Source: JBJMHZ01 sp045807125 (GTDB taxonomy: Bacteria > Actinomycetota > Actinomycetes > JAWWOL01). From it: 64,000 bases of DNA. Of this stretch, positions 26,629-34,669 are shown one piece after another. The translations under genes and the position numbers were made by a program. Location: the NCBI GenBank assembly GCA_045807125.1, contig JBJMHZ010000055.1, forward strand, positions 124,001 to 188,000, written 5' to 3'. Each line of letters starts with the position of its first letter. Positions within the stretch are counted from its first letter, which is position 1. Under the pieces are notes generated by a model. The model searched no databases, was not told where the DNA came from, and saw only the letters and a list, made by a program, of their open reading frames with translations.

Positions 26629-27432
26629 TCAGCCGTCGAGGAAGCCGGCCAGCAGCGCGCGCAGCTCCCGCCGGGCGTGGAACAGCGGCCAGGGGTCGTC
26701 GAGCACGTGCAGGCGCGCGCGGGGCAGCGCCTGCGCGAGATCCTCGGCGACGGCGACCGGGTGCAGCTCGTCCCCGTGCTGTCCGACCACCAGCGCCGGG
26801 ACGTCCACGCCGCGCAACGCCGCCCGGTCGTCGACCGGCAGGTGGCCCGGCAGGCCGCGCAGCATAGGGGCCACCGGCGCACCGACGAGGGCCAGCGCGC
26901 GGTGCCGCACGTACCGGCGCGCCTCCATCGACTCGCGCGCCTCCGGCGGCACCTCATCGATCAGGAGGGTCATCAGGCCGTCGACGTCGCCGCGCTCGAC
27001 GCAGGAGGCCATGACCCCGAACCGGTCGAGCGCGGCGTCGGTGCGCGGCCGGTCCACCACGCCGGGCAGGAAGAGGACGACGCGCTCGAAGCGCCCCGGA
27101 CGGTCGACGAGCGAGCGCAGGATGGCGCCCGCCCCCATCGAGACGCCGAGCGCCCGCGTGGCACCCACGTGGTCGGCCACCGCGTCGAGCTCCCGCGCGA
27201 GCGCCGCGTAGTCGTAGCGCTCGTCGGCGGCGCGGGAGCCACCGTGGTTGCGGAAGTGGAAGAACGCCCGCCGGCCGGCCACGCCCGCGGCGAGCGGCCG
27301 GGTCTGCCCGATCGACCCACCGAGCCCGTGCGCGTAGACGGTGGTCGGTGCGCCCGTGCCGCGCACGAGGTGCTCCAGGCAACCGCCGGACGGCGTCGGG
27401 AGCAGGGCGGGAGGCCGCCGGCTCGGCTCCAC
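26629..27432 (-). CDS. Alpha/beta hydrolase fold protein
   Basis: 267 residues. The oxyanion region is VYAHGLGGSIGQTRPLA, the nucleophile elbow LGVSMGAGAIL (Ser in GVSMG), and a later strand PALVVGQHGDELHPV supplies the acid, with a C-terminal His in PLFHARRELRAL. The core and order are those of the alpha/beta hydrolase fold 1 (esterase-like) group. The substrate is unknown. It lies 24 bases before the HbhA-like gene start on the same strand and could form an operon with it. Confidence 0.82.
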   Translation of the reverse strand: MEPSRRPPALLPTPSGGCLEHLVRGTGAPTTVYAHGLGGSIGQTRPLAAGVAGRRAFFHFRNHGGSRAADERYDYAALARELDAVADHVGATRALGVSMGAGAILRSLVDRPGRFERVVLFLPGVVDRPRTDAALDRFGVMASCVERGDVDGLMTLLIDEVPPEARESMEARRYVRHRALALVGAPVAPMLRGLPGHLPVDDRAALRGVDVPALVVGQHGDELHPVAVAEDLAQALPRARLHVLDDPWPLFHARRELRALLAGFLDG

Positions 27433-27455
27433 GGCAGCGTTCCTGGCCGGCGGCT

Positions 27456-27815
27456 CTAGCTGGTGGCCTTGTCCGCGACCTGCCTCGCCGCCTCGTGGGT
27501 GGCCGGCTGGCGCCCCGCCATCGGCACGGTGCGCTCGCCGCGGCCGACCAGCTCGGCGTACGTGCCACGCACCCGGGCGGCGACCTCGCCGACGCTGCCG
27601 GTGAGGCCGGCGGCCAGCTTCGGCAGGCCCTGGGCCAGCTCCGCGAGCTGACGCGCCTGCCCCTGCACGATGCCGGGCAGCTCGCGGGTCCTGGCGACGA
27701 CGGCCGCATTGGCGCCGATCCAGGCCAGGGCCGGCTTGCGGGCCTCGGCGAGGGTCGCCCTGCCGGAGGCGACGATCGCATCGCCGACCTTCTTGGCCTC
27801 AGTGGTGACGGTCAT
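27456..27815 (-). CDS. Heparin-binding hemagglutinin (HbhA)-like protein
   Basis: 119 residues, mostly amphipathic helix: AKKVGDAIVASGRATLAEAR, PGIVQGQARQLAELAQGLPK, GSVGEVAARVRGTYAELVGR. It resembles the helical body of mycobacterial HbhA but lacks the long Lys/Pro/Ala-rich tail that binds heparin. It stands beside an XRE regulator as hbhA does in M. tuberculosis (Rv0474-Rv0475), and that context makes the call. Interestingly, an Ala/Lys-rich tail sits instead on the regulator next door. AAGGA precedes ATG 27815. Confidence 0.7.
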   Translation of the reverse strand: MTVTTEAKKVGDAIVASGRATLAEARKPALAWIGANAAVVARTRELPGIVQGQARQLAELAQGLPKLAAGLTGSVGEVAARVRGTYAELVGRGERTVPMAGRQPATHEAARQVADKATS

Positions 27816-27874
27816 TCCTTCGTCCTCCTCGATGCGCTGCGCCAAGCGCTGGTGGTCATCGGTCCTGGCCAGGC

Positions 27875-28447
27875 TCAGCCGCGCTCAGTGGCCGGCGGGG
27901 CGGTGCGCTTGCGGGGCCGGGGCGAGCCGGCCTTGGCTGCGGTCTTGCCGGCCGTGCCGGCGGTGGTCTTGGCGGTCCGGCGAGGCCGCGGCGCGGCGGG
28001 CTCGGCAGCTCCCGGCTCGGTGCCGTCAGGGGCAGCCGCACCCGTGCCGCCCATGCCGTCCGCGTCACCGGTGTCGCCGGTGTCGCCGGTGGCCCGGCTG
28101 TCGGCCGCCGCGTTCTCCCGGCGGAAGCTCTCGTAGATCTCGACCAGGACCTGCTTCTGGCGCTCGGTGATGTGCGGGTCGCCCAGCAGCGCGGCGGGCA
28201 CGTTACCGTCGTCGTCGCGCTCGTCGAGGATCCCGGCCTGCACGTAGAGCGCCTCGGCGGAGATCCGCAGCCCCTTCGCGATCTGCTGAAGGATGTCGGC
28301 GCTCGGCTTGCGCATCCCCCGCTCGATCTGGCTGAGGTAGGGGTTGGAGACCCCGGCCAGCTTGGCGAGCTGGCGCATCGAGATCTGCGCGCCGTGCCGC
28401 TGGTCGCGGATGTAGGCCCCGAGCTCGCGCATGTTCAGTGTCGCCAT
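27875..28447 (-). CDS. XRE-family regulator with Ala/Lys-rich tail (Rv0474-like)
   Basis: 190 residues. The HTH is ISMRQLAKLAGVSNPYLSQI then ERGMRKPSADILQQIAKGLR, near residues 22-60. A middle segment HITERQKQVLVEIYESFRRE follows. The last 75 residues are disordered, rich in Ala, Thr, Gly, Lys and Arg, with a repeated GDTGDTGD tract. The gene faces an upstream region with spaced half-sites that may be its own operator. It probably controls the HbhA-like gene 59 bases downstream. Confidence 0.88.
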   Translation of the reverse strand: MATLNMRELGAYIRDQRHGAQISMRQLAKLAGVSNPYLSQIERGMRKPSADILQQIAKGLRISAEALYVQAGILDERDDDGNVPAALLGDPHITERQKQVLVEIYESFRRENAAADSRATGDTGDTGDADGMGGTGAAAPDGTEPGAAEPAAPRPRRTAKTTAGTAGKTAAKAGSPRPRKRTAPPATERG

Positions 28448-28478
28448 GCCTGCCTCCCGCACCGAGTGCGTGCCATGG

Positions 28479-28509
28479 GTGCTTGCCGTGTGCTTGCAAC
28501 AGTAAGCAC
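28479..28509. promoter_or_regulatory. Candidate operator of the XRE regulator
   Basis: Two direct copies of GTGCTTGC start at 28479 and 28490, exactly 11 bases (about one helical turn) apart. The second forms an inverted pair with AAGCAC (28504-28509), giving GTGCTT-N8-AAGCAC. They lie 32-62 bases upstream of the regulator ATG, where a dimeric XRE protein would be expected to bind. Binding is inferred. Confidence 0.5.
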
Positions 28510-28649
28510 CTGGCGGTGCCGTGCCAAGCGGCACCGGCGTGAGCCCCGTCACCCGGCCATGCCATGCCCGACCCTTGCGGCGGCGCGCCTGAACTGTCAC
28601 CTCCCGGCTGGTGTCGCCTTCCCCGCGATGAGGGCAGACCGGAAGAGCC

Positions 28650-29069
28650 ATGGGTGATCCATCAGACGTCCAGCAGAGGGCGTGGCGCTCCTCGGCCCGG
28701 TCCACCGGGTCGACCACGGAGCTGCCCTGCTCGGCCGACTCAGCGGCCGAAGCGCGTCGGCACGTGCGCCAGGTGTGCGGCGCCGTGGCGGCGGACGAGC
28801 TCTGCCTGGCCGTCCAGCTGGTCGCCACCGAGCTGGTCGCCAATGCCGTGCGCCATGCCCACACGGGGGTGCGGCTCTCGGTCCTCCCGACGCCGCAGGG
28901 CGTCCTGGTCGAGGTGGCCGACGACTCGCCCCGGATGCCCGAGCGACGCGATCCCGGCCTGTTCGACGAGTCCGGCCGCGGCCTGTGGCTGGTCGACGCG
29001 GTGGCCGCGCGGTGGGGCGTGGAGCGGGAGAGCCCAGGCAAGCGGGTCTGGGCCGAGCTGATCGGCTGA
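28650..29069 (+). CDS. RsbW-like ATP-binding protein (HATPase_c_2)
   Basis: 139 residues. The GHKL fold is shown by the N-box LVATELVANAVRHAHTG, the G1 box VEVADDSPRMPERRD and the G2 region DESGRGLWLVDAVA. These match the stand-alone serine-kinase/anti-sigma factors of the RsbW/SpoIIAB group, abundant in actinobacteria. The partner anti-anti-sigma or sigma gene is not adjacent. A DSPRMP in place of the usual DxGxGxP hints at altered nucleotide handling. It diverges from the XRE gene across about 200 bases. Confidence 0.85.
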   Translation: MGDPSDVQQRAWRSSARSTGSTTELPCSADSAAEARRHVRQVCGAVAADELCLAVQLVATELVANAVRHAHTGVRLSVLPTPQGVLVEVADDSPRMPERRDPGLFDESGRGLWLVDAVAARWGVERESPGKRVWAELIG

Positions 29070-29158
29070 TCGCCGGGCGGCGGCAGTGCGGAGCGGCCGC
29101 CGGATGACCACGGTCGGATAATCCGAACGGGCCATGTCCCGGCCCGCGGGCGACTACC

Positions 29159-29398
29159 GTGAAGCCGATGCTCGTGCCGGCCGATCTCCGTCGAATCCCG
29201 TCGCCCATGCTGCGGGCGCGCCTCGCTGCGTTCGTCCTCGACCAGCCGAGGCCCGACACCGAGGAGTGCACCGCCGTGATGGCCGCGGCGGTCGCCGAGC
29301 TGCTCGCCGGTGGCGCCTCCGTCGCCGACATCTCGGCGGGCACCGGGGTCGCCGAGCGGCGCCTTCGGCGCCTGGTCACCCGGCCGATCGCCGCCTGA
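29159..29398 (+). CDS. Small protein with C-terminal HTH-like segment
   Basis: 79 residues. Helices are suggested by SPMLRARLAAFVLDQ and CTAVMAAAVAELLAGG. The end, ASVADISAGTGVAERRLRRL, has the spacing of a helix-turn-helix. I do not recognise the family. The start may be GTG 29159 or ATG 29168. It follows the RsbW-like gene and precedes the CDF exporter on the same strand. Confidence 0.5.
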   Translation: MKPMLVPADLRRIPSPMLRARLAAFVLDQPRPDTEECTAVMAAAVAELLAGGASVADISAGTGVAERRLRRLVTRPIAA

Positions 29399-29440
29399 GC
29401 CCGGCTGCCGCCCACCACCGTCCCCAGGTACGGTCAGCGG

Positions 29441-30460
29441 GTGACGAGGGGCGCGCAGGACGGTGATCGGCGCGGCGCTCCCGGGTCGGGCCACGAGCCG
29501 CATGCCGGGCACGCCCACCGGCTGAGCGGCGCGGCGGACGCCCGCTACCTCACGGTCGCGCTCTGCCTCATCGGCGCCTTCATGGTCGTCGAGGTCGTGG
29601 TGGCCCTCGTCGCCCAATCGCTGGCCCTGCTCGCCGACGCCGGGCATCTGCTCACCGACGTCATCGCGCTCGCGGCCGCGCTCGTCGCGGCCCGGCTCGC
29701 GGCCCGGCCGGCCAGAGGCCCGTGGACGTTCGGGCTGCGCCGGGCCGAGATCCTCTCCGCGGCCGGCAACGGGGTCAGCCTGATCGTGGTCGCCGGCCTC
29801 GTCGTCGTGGAGGCCGTACGACGGCTGATCCACCCGCCGACGGTCATCGGCGGGGCGCTCGTGGGGGTGGCACTCGCCGGCGTGGTGGTCAACCTCGCCG
29901 CCACCTGGACGCTCGCCAAGGCCGACAGGGGCAGCCTCAACGTCGCGGGCGCCTTCCAGCACGTCCGCACCGACCTCTACGCGTTCGCCGGGACGGTGGT
30001 CGCCGGCCTCGTCGTCATCACCACCGGCTGGCAGCGGGCCGACCCGGTCGCCTCGCTGGTCGTGGCCGGGCTCATGATCTGGGCGGCGGCCGGGCTGCTG
30101 CGCGCGTCGGGACGCATCCTGCTCGAGGCCGCCCCGGCCGGCACCGAGCTGGCCGAGCTGCGCCGGTCGCTGCGCCGGCATCCGGAGGTGGCCTCGGTGC
30201 ACGACGTCCACGTCTGGACGATCACCTCCGGCTTCACCGCGCTGTCAGCGCACGTGCTCACCGCCGCCGCTGCCGACTGCCACGCGGTGCGCCGCGACCT
30301 CGAGAGCGAGCTGGCGCAGCGGTACGGCATCGTGCACACCACGCTGCAGGTCGACCACGTGCCGCCGGACGTGCTGACGATCACCGCGTCCGACGGGCGG
30401 CCGCTGCACCGGCCACCGGACGACCGGCCGGCACCGGCGGGCGAGGCCGACCGGCACTGA
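29441..30460 (+). CDS. Cation diffusion facilitator (CzcD/ZitB-type zinc/cadmium exporter)
   Basis: 339 residues. A His-containing cytoplasmic N-terminus (HEPHAGHAH) is followed by six membrane segments. The zinc site in TM2 is LADAGHLLTD (Asp and Asp around His), and TM5 has HVRTD (HXXXD). The C-terminal cytoplasmic domain has the ferredoxin-like pattern VHDVHVWTITSG. It exports Zn/Cd/Co ions in exchange for protons. Start GTG 29441. Confidence 0.93.
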   Translation: MTRGAQDGDRRGAPGSGHEPHAGHAHRLSGAADARYLTVALCLIGAFMVVEVVVALVAQSLALLADAGHLLTDVIALAAALVAARLAARPARGPWTFGLRRAEILSAAGNGVSLIVVAGLVVVEAVRRLIHPPTVIGGALVGVALAGVVVNLAATWTLAKADRGSLNVAGAFQHVRTDLYAFAGTVVAGLVVITTGWQRADPVASLVVAGLMIWAAAGLLRASGRILLEAAPAGTELAELRRSLRRHPEVASVHDVHVWTITSGFTALSAHVLTAAAADCHAVRRDLESELAQRYGIVHTTLQVDHVPPDVLTITASDGRPLHRPPDDRPAPAGEADRH

Positions 30461-30485
30461 GCAGGCACCGGCAGGTGCAGCTCTG

Positions 30486-30702
30486 TCAGAACCGGCCCTC
30501 GGAGGCCTCGTCGACGGCGGCGAGCCGGCGGTGGTGGCGGATGCGGTTCACCACCCACGCGCGCTCCTCGTCCGGCAACCCCGTCGAGCAGGGCGCGGAT
30601 CAGCGCCTCCCGCCCGGGCGCCGAGCGCCGGCGGGCGGTGCTTCCTGGCTGCGGGGACTGCCCGTCGCGGCCACTCGCCCCCTCGTCGTGCTGGAGGTCC
30701 AT
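30486..30702 (-). pseudogene. Small hypothetical gene with a probable one-base frameshift
   Basis: From ATG 30702 the frame reads to SAPGREALIRALLDG and then loses sense. A second frame ends at TGA 30486-30488 and reads GLPDEERAWVVNRIRHHRR, LAAVDEASEGRF. The two join as ALLDGLPDEERAW if one base is removed from the CCCC run at 30579-30582 (plus strand). The joined product would be about 71 residues, basic in the middle, family unknown. It follows the HTH gene (30719-31294) in the same direction. It may be real decay or a homopolymer error. Confidence 0.4.
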
Positions 30703-30718
30703 GCTCGATGCGGTCCGG

Positions 30719-31294
30719 TCACGAGGCCGGCTGGGGCAGCTGCGCCGCTCCCTCGTGCGAGGGGAGCTGCACGGTGGCGGGCCGGGTGGCCGGCCGGGTG
30801 GCCGGCTCGGTGATCGGCTCGGTGCCGCCGGACGCTCCGGAGTTGAGCAGGTGCGACACCCGCTGCCTCGTCACCCCGAACAGGTCGGCGATGGCCTCCA
30901 TCGTGAGGCCCTCGGCCCGCAGCGCGCGGGCCTGCGCCCGGCGGAACCGGCTGCCGGCCTCGATCAGCCGGTTGGTGCTGCTGCTGACCACCTCGACCAG
31001 CGGCCGCCGGTCGGTCGCCACGATCTCGCGGTAGGGCTGGCCGGCGAGCCGGCGACCTCGCAGCTCCTCGGCGCGGGCCACCGCATCCTCCAGCGAGCGC
31101 TGGGTCCGCTCGATCGCGACCACGAGATCATCGAGCGCCGCGAGAGCGGCATCGGCTTCCACGTCCGGCACCGGGTCGACCAACAGGAGCTCCTCTCGCA
31201 ACGGCAGCCATCGCACGAGAGAAGCCAAGCATGGGCCGTGGAACCCTGCCACTCGAAGCGGATCGAGTCGATTCCGGGCGCGACGAGCGGTCAT
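30719..31294 (-). CDS. Helix-turn-helix protein of unknown target
   Basis: Up to 191 residues. The middle is helical (EADAALAALDDLVVAIERTQ, RSLEDAVARAEELRGRRLAG). The HTH lies near residues 130-155: LRAEGLTMEAIADLFGVTRQ then RVSHLLNSG, a sigma-70 region 4/MerR-like recognition pattern. The tail repeats EPATRPATRPAT. The start is uncertain: ATG 31294 has no clear ribosome site, while a TTG about 33 codons further in follows GAGAGGAG. Confidence 0.65.
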   Translation of the reverse strand: MTARRARNRLDPLRVAGFHGPCLASLVRWLPLREELLLVDPVPDVEADAALAALDDLVVAIERTQRSLEDAVARAEELRGRRLAGQPYREIVATDRRPLVEVVSSSTNRLIEAGSRFRRAQARALRAEGLTMEAIADLFGVTRQRVSHLLNSGASGGTEPITEPATRPATRPATVQLPSHEGAAQLPQPAS

Positions 31295-31311
31295 GAGGAG
31301 CCGGTGGACGC

Positions 31312-31686
31312 CTACTCGTCGGTGGTCAGCGCCCAGCAGGCCAGCGCGGCGAGCGAGCCGCTGACGACGGCGGTGAGCAGCGCGCCCGGCCAGGTGCGCC
31401 GGTGCCGCGCGGCCCCGACGAGCGCTGCGACGGTGTCGGCCGAGGCGGCAGCTGCGCCGGCGATGAGCGCGAGCTCGACGTCGTCGTCGTCCTCGAGGTG
31501 CATCAGCAGCGCCCCGTACGTGATGCTGCGCGCGCCCACCATCCGTACCAGTGACAGGCTCGCGCCGCTGGTCGGATCGCTCCCGAGCAGCCGCGCCGAC
31601 AAGCGCGGGAAGGCGAACCCCAGCGACCCGGTGGCCAGCGCCCCGATCTCGACGGCCGAGCGGGCCTCCTGCTTCGACAGCGCCAT
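31312..31686 (-). CDS. Small membrane protein (DUF4267-like)
   Basis: 124 residues with three to four hydrophobic segments, including VEIGALATGSLGFAFP, ALIAGAAAASADTVAALVGA and ALLTAVVSGSLAALACWAL. The block LVRMVGARSITYGALLM is the RxxGARxxxxG pattern of the DUF4267 group. The function is unknown. It ends 17 bases before the HTH gene and probably shares its transcript. Confidence 0.65.
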   Translation of the reverse strand: MALSKQEARSAVEIGALATGSLGFAFPRLSARLLGSDPTSGASLSLVRMVGARSITYGALLMHLEDDDDVELALIAGAAAASADTVAALVGAARHRRTWPGALLTAVVSGSLAALACWALTTDE

Positions 31687-31853
31687 GACGACCTCCGAAG
31701 ATCACGATCCTGCTTGCTCCTACCGCGACCGGTGGAGCTCAAACCCAGGCACCCGCTCACCCGGTTGCCGCAGCAAGGTTGCTCCGCGGCGCTCCGATGA
31801 CGCCAGTGCGCACGACCCCGACCATCATCGCGCCGATCGCAGGGAGGTCCGAC

Positions 31854-32078
31854 ATGCTGCTCGCCGCCACGCTCGTGACCCCCGTCGCGCTGCTCATGCT
31901 GCTCATGGCGATGGCCGGTCTCCAGGAGCGGCTGCTGGCCGAGCCGGCGCGCGCCGCCGGGAGCGACCCGGTCCTGGACAGCCTCGACGCGAGGACGGTC
32001 GACGCGCTCACCGTCATCGCGCCATCGGCCGAGCTCGAGCCGGTGCTGGGCCACGCGCTCGGCCTCGCGGCGGTCTGA
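31854..32078 (+). CDS. Small single-pass membrane protein
   Basis: 74 residues from ATG 31854, chosen because GGGAGG stands six bases upstream. One N-terminal membrane segment (LLAATLVTPVALLMLLMAMA) is followed by the cytoplasmic tail LQERLLAEPARAAGSDPVLD and a mildly hydrophobic end. Small proteins of this layout, with a single helix then an ERLE-type motif, are common in actinobacteria and uncharacterised. An upstream ATG at 31799 in the same frame is less likely. Confidence 0.55.
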   Translation: MLLAATLVTPVALLMLLMAMAGLQERLLAEPARAAGSDPVLDSLDARTVDALTVIAPSAELEPVLGHALGLAAV

Positions 32079-32121
32079 CCCGCTCGACCCTGATCCGATC
32101 TGGCCGCGGCCCCCGTCGCGC

Positions 32122-33081
32122 CTAGCCGGGCAGCGTCGCCCGTACCGCGCCCACCGGCCGGCCGTGGCCGAGGACGGGCGTCTCCGCCAGCTCGGCGAGG
32201 ACCGGCGCATCGACGCCGAGCCGGCGCAGCGCCGCCACCATGACCGGCACCCTGGCCCGCGAGGCACCGTCGGCGATCTTGACCGCGACGGCCGAGCCGT
32301 CCGGCATGGCGGCGGCGTAGACGCCCTCGGCGCCGTCCTTCGCGACGCAGCCGGGCAGCCCGGCCATCAGCGCCGTGACGTCGCGGCCGGTGCCGCCGAC
32401 CAGCTCGGGGTGGGCCCGCATCGCGTCGGCGACGCGGCGCTGCGGCGTACCGGCCGGCGCGAGCACCAGCCAGCGGAACGCCCGTGCCAGGCCGGCGAGC
32501 GAGATCGCGAACAGCGGCGCCCCGCACCCGTCGACGCCGGTCGCGCCGACCGTCTCGCCGGCCGCCTCCTCGACCACCTCCCTGACGAGCCGCTGCAGCG
32601 GGTGGTCGGCATCGCGGTAGTCCGCCACCGGCCATCCGGCGCAGACGCACGCCGCCAGCATCCCGGCGTGCTTGCCCGAGCAGTTCTGGTGCAGGGGATC
32701 GGGCTTCCCGCCGGCGCGCAGGAGCGCGTGGGCCGACTCGACGTCCAGCGGCAGGTCGGGCGTGTTCTGCAGCACCGACTCGTGGACGCCCGCGCCGGCC
32801 AGGATCCGGCGCACCCCCTCGACGTGGACCGGCTCGCCGCTGTGCGAGGCGGCCACGAGCGCGAGCAGGTCGGGCGGCAGGTCCACCCCCGCGCGCAGGA
32901 CGGCGACCGCCTGCATGGGCTTGTTCGACGAGCGCGGGAACACCGGCGCCCCCACGTCGCCGATCGCGAACGCTATCCCCCCGTCGGGTCGCAGAGCGAC
33001 CACCGCGCCGTGGTGCCGGCCCTCGGTGAAGCCGGAGCGCACGACCTCAGCTACGACCGGGAGGGTGCCCGGCCCGCTCAT
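32122..33081 (-). CDS. Asparaginase (type II-like, PF06089)
   Basis: 319 residues of the thermolabile/Rhizobium-type L-asparaginase II family, unrelated to the classical AnsA/AnsB fold. Blocks are VVRSGFTEGRHHGAVVAL, PRSSNKPMQAVAVL, LVAASHSGEPVHVEG, HQNCSGKHAGMLAAC, VDGCGAPLFA and AKDGAEGVYAA. The SSNKP serine-lysine and NCSGKHAGML lysine are the likely catalytic groups. Its ATG shares one base with the rsiG stop (TGATG). Confidence 0.9.
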   Translation of the reverse strand: MSGPGTLPVVAEVVRSGFTEGRHHGAVVALRPDGGIAFAIGDVGAPVFPRSSNKPMQAVAVLRAGVDLPPDLLALVAASHSGEPVHVEGVRRILAGAGVHESVLQNTPDLPLDVESAHALLRAGGKPDPLHQNCSGKHAGMLAACVCAGWPVADYRDADHPLQRLVREVVEEAAGETVGATGVDGCGAPLFAISLAGLARAFRWLVLAPAGTPQRRVADAMRAHPELVGGTGRDVTALMAGLPGCVAKDGAEGVYAAAMPDGSAVAVKIADGASRARVPVMVAALRRLGVDAPVLAELAETPVLGHGRPVGAVRATLPG

Positions 33082-33644
33082 CAGGTGCCGGGCTCGTTGC
33101 CCGGCAGCAGCGCCGCCGGGTCGGCCTCGCCGTCGCGGTAGCGCCTGGTGAGCTCGGCGCTGGCCACGTCCATGAGCTGCTGGAGCCGCCGGCGCGCCTG
33201 CGAGATGCGCTGCTCCTCGCCGCGATAGGCCTCGAGGGCTCTCGCCAGCTCGTCGTCGGTGCGCGCGGTCACGTCGTCGAGGTCGACGTCGGCGACCAGC
33301 GCCTCGACGTGCCGGCGGTGGGCATCGGCCCTGGACGGCTCGACGGCGGTGTGCCGGCCGAGACCTCGCGGGGCGGCCGGGGCGCCCTCGTCGGCGAGGA
33401 TGCGCGGCAGCTCGGAGATGAGGTCGCCGCCCTCGCCCCTGCGATGGCGCAGCTCGGCCTCGACGATGTCGATCCGGCCCTGGAGCAGGCGGCGGACGTA
33501 CGACGCGTCGGTCTCCTCCTGCTCGGCGTCGTCGCGGAGCCGGCGCAGCTCGGTCATCTCGAGCGCCCGCACGTCGTGCTCCTCGCCGAGCAGCCGGTCG
33601 ATGCGGCGGTGGCCTCCCGGCAGCACCCCCAGGTCGTCGGTCAC
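33081..33644 (-). CDS. rsiG: RsiG, c-di-GMP-binding anti-sigma factor
   Basis: 187 residues, mostly coiled-coil. It carries two perfect copies of the RsiG c-di-GMP motif E-X3-S-X2-R-X3-Q-X3-D: E44, S48, R51, Q55, D59, and E144, S148, R151, Q155, D159. In Streptomyces, RsiG bound to c-di-GMP holds the sigma factor WhiG inactive until c-di-GMP falls. The match of both motifs makes the call firm. No whiG/fliA-type sigma gene lies in the window. GTG 33644 follows AGGAGGAG and overlaps the BKACE stop; rsiG is the middle gene of a coupled trio. Confidence 0.93.
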   Translation of the reverse strand: MTDDLGVLPGGHRRIDRLLGEEHDVRALEMTELRRLRDDAEQEETDASYVRRLLQGRIDIVEAELRHRRGEGGDLISELPRILADEGAPAAPRGLGRHTAVEPSRADAHRRHVEALVADVDLDDVTARTDDELARALEAYRGEEQRISQARRRLQQLMDVASAELTRRYRDGEADPAALLPGNEPGT

Positions 33645-34516
33645 GTGGCTCTACTCCTCCTGGACTCCTCCGAGCCGGTGGGTCCGGTCGGCCGTCGGTC
33701 GTCGATCCCCAGCATCGCGCGGGCCTCGTCGGTGGTCATCGGCGGGCGCTGCACCAGCCTGGTCAGCTCGGCCGCCCGCTCGACCAGCTGCGCGTTGTCG
33801 CGCACCGGCTGGCCGGCCGCGTACGTCAGCGTGTCCTCCATGCCGACCCGCAAGTGCCCGCCGGCGGAGAGCGCGGCGAGCGCGACCGGCAGGGAGCTGC
33901 GCCCGACGCCCGTCGCGGAGAACGTCGCCCCCGCCGGCAGCATCGCCACCGCGGCCACCAGCGCCTCGGTGGTGCCCGGCATCCCGCCAGGAACGCCCAT
34001 CACCAGGTCGCAGTGGACGTGCCCGCCGTGCGGCGCGCCGTGCTTGTCGAGCAGCCGGTGCAGCGAGGCGAGGTGCCCCAGGTCGAAGATCTCGAACTCG
34101 GGGACGACCCCGCGGGCCTGCGTCGCCTGGTAGAGCTCGACGATGAACGGCCACGGGTTCATGAAGACGTCGGTGCCGAAGTTGACCGTCCCCATCGTGA
34201 GCGAGCAGCCGTCCGGCTCGGCGTCGAGCACGGCGAGGCGGGCCTCGTACGGGTCGGTGACCGCGCCTCCGGTCGACAGCTGCACGATGAGGTCGGTCTG
34301 CTCGCGGACCGCCTGGACGGTCGCGCGCAGGCGGCCGACGTCGAGCGTCGGCGCGGCGGCGTCGTCGCGGATGTGGACGTGGACGACGGCGGCGCCGGCG
34401 GCCTGGCACGCCTTCGCGGTGCCGACCAGCTCGTCGAGCGTGACCGGCAACGCGGGCGCGTCGGCCTTCGCGGTCTCGGCGCCGGTGGGCGCGACGGTCA
34501 GCAGCGTGCTCGCCAT
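33641..34516 (-). CDS. Beta-keto acid cleavage enzyme (BKACE, DUF849)
   Basis: 291 residues, a TIM barrel that condenses a beta-keto acid with acetyl-CoA to give acetoacetate and a new CoA ester. Zinc-site block VVHVHIRDDAAAPTLD is near residue 50, SGGAV-like LIVQLSTGGAV near 85, then SLTMGTVNFG, EFEIFDLGHL, HVHCDLVMGVPGGMPG and VGMEDTLTYAAGQPVRDNAQ. The final Glu-containing loop is intact. ATG 34516 gives the family start STLLTVAPTGAE. The substrate acid is unknown. First gene of the rsiG operon. Confidence 0.9.
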   Translation of the reverse strand: MASTLLTVAPTGAETAKADAPALPVTLDELVGTAKACQAAGAAVVHVHIRDDAAAPTLDVGRLRATVQAVREQTDLIVQLSTGGAVTDPYEARLAVLDAEPDGCSLTMGTVNFGTDVFMNPWPFIVELYQATQARGVVPEFEIFDLGHLASLHRLLDKHGAPHGGHVHCDLVMGVPGGMPGTTEALVAAVAMLPAGATFSATGVGRSSLPVALAALSAGGHLRVGMEDTLTYAAGQPVRDNAQLVERAAELTRLVQRPPMTTDEARAMLGIDDRRPTGPTGSEESRRSRAT

Positions 34517-34669
34517 GCCCCTGATCGTGTCATGGTCGCCCATGGAGGGCGACCGCCCGGCGCCGGTTGCGGAAAATCGGCGCTCGGCGGTTGGCCCTTT
34601 CGGCTTAACACCCCGCTCGGCACTGCCGATGCCCTTGTGCGACGAGGGCGAGCAGCGAGGGAGGTCGTG

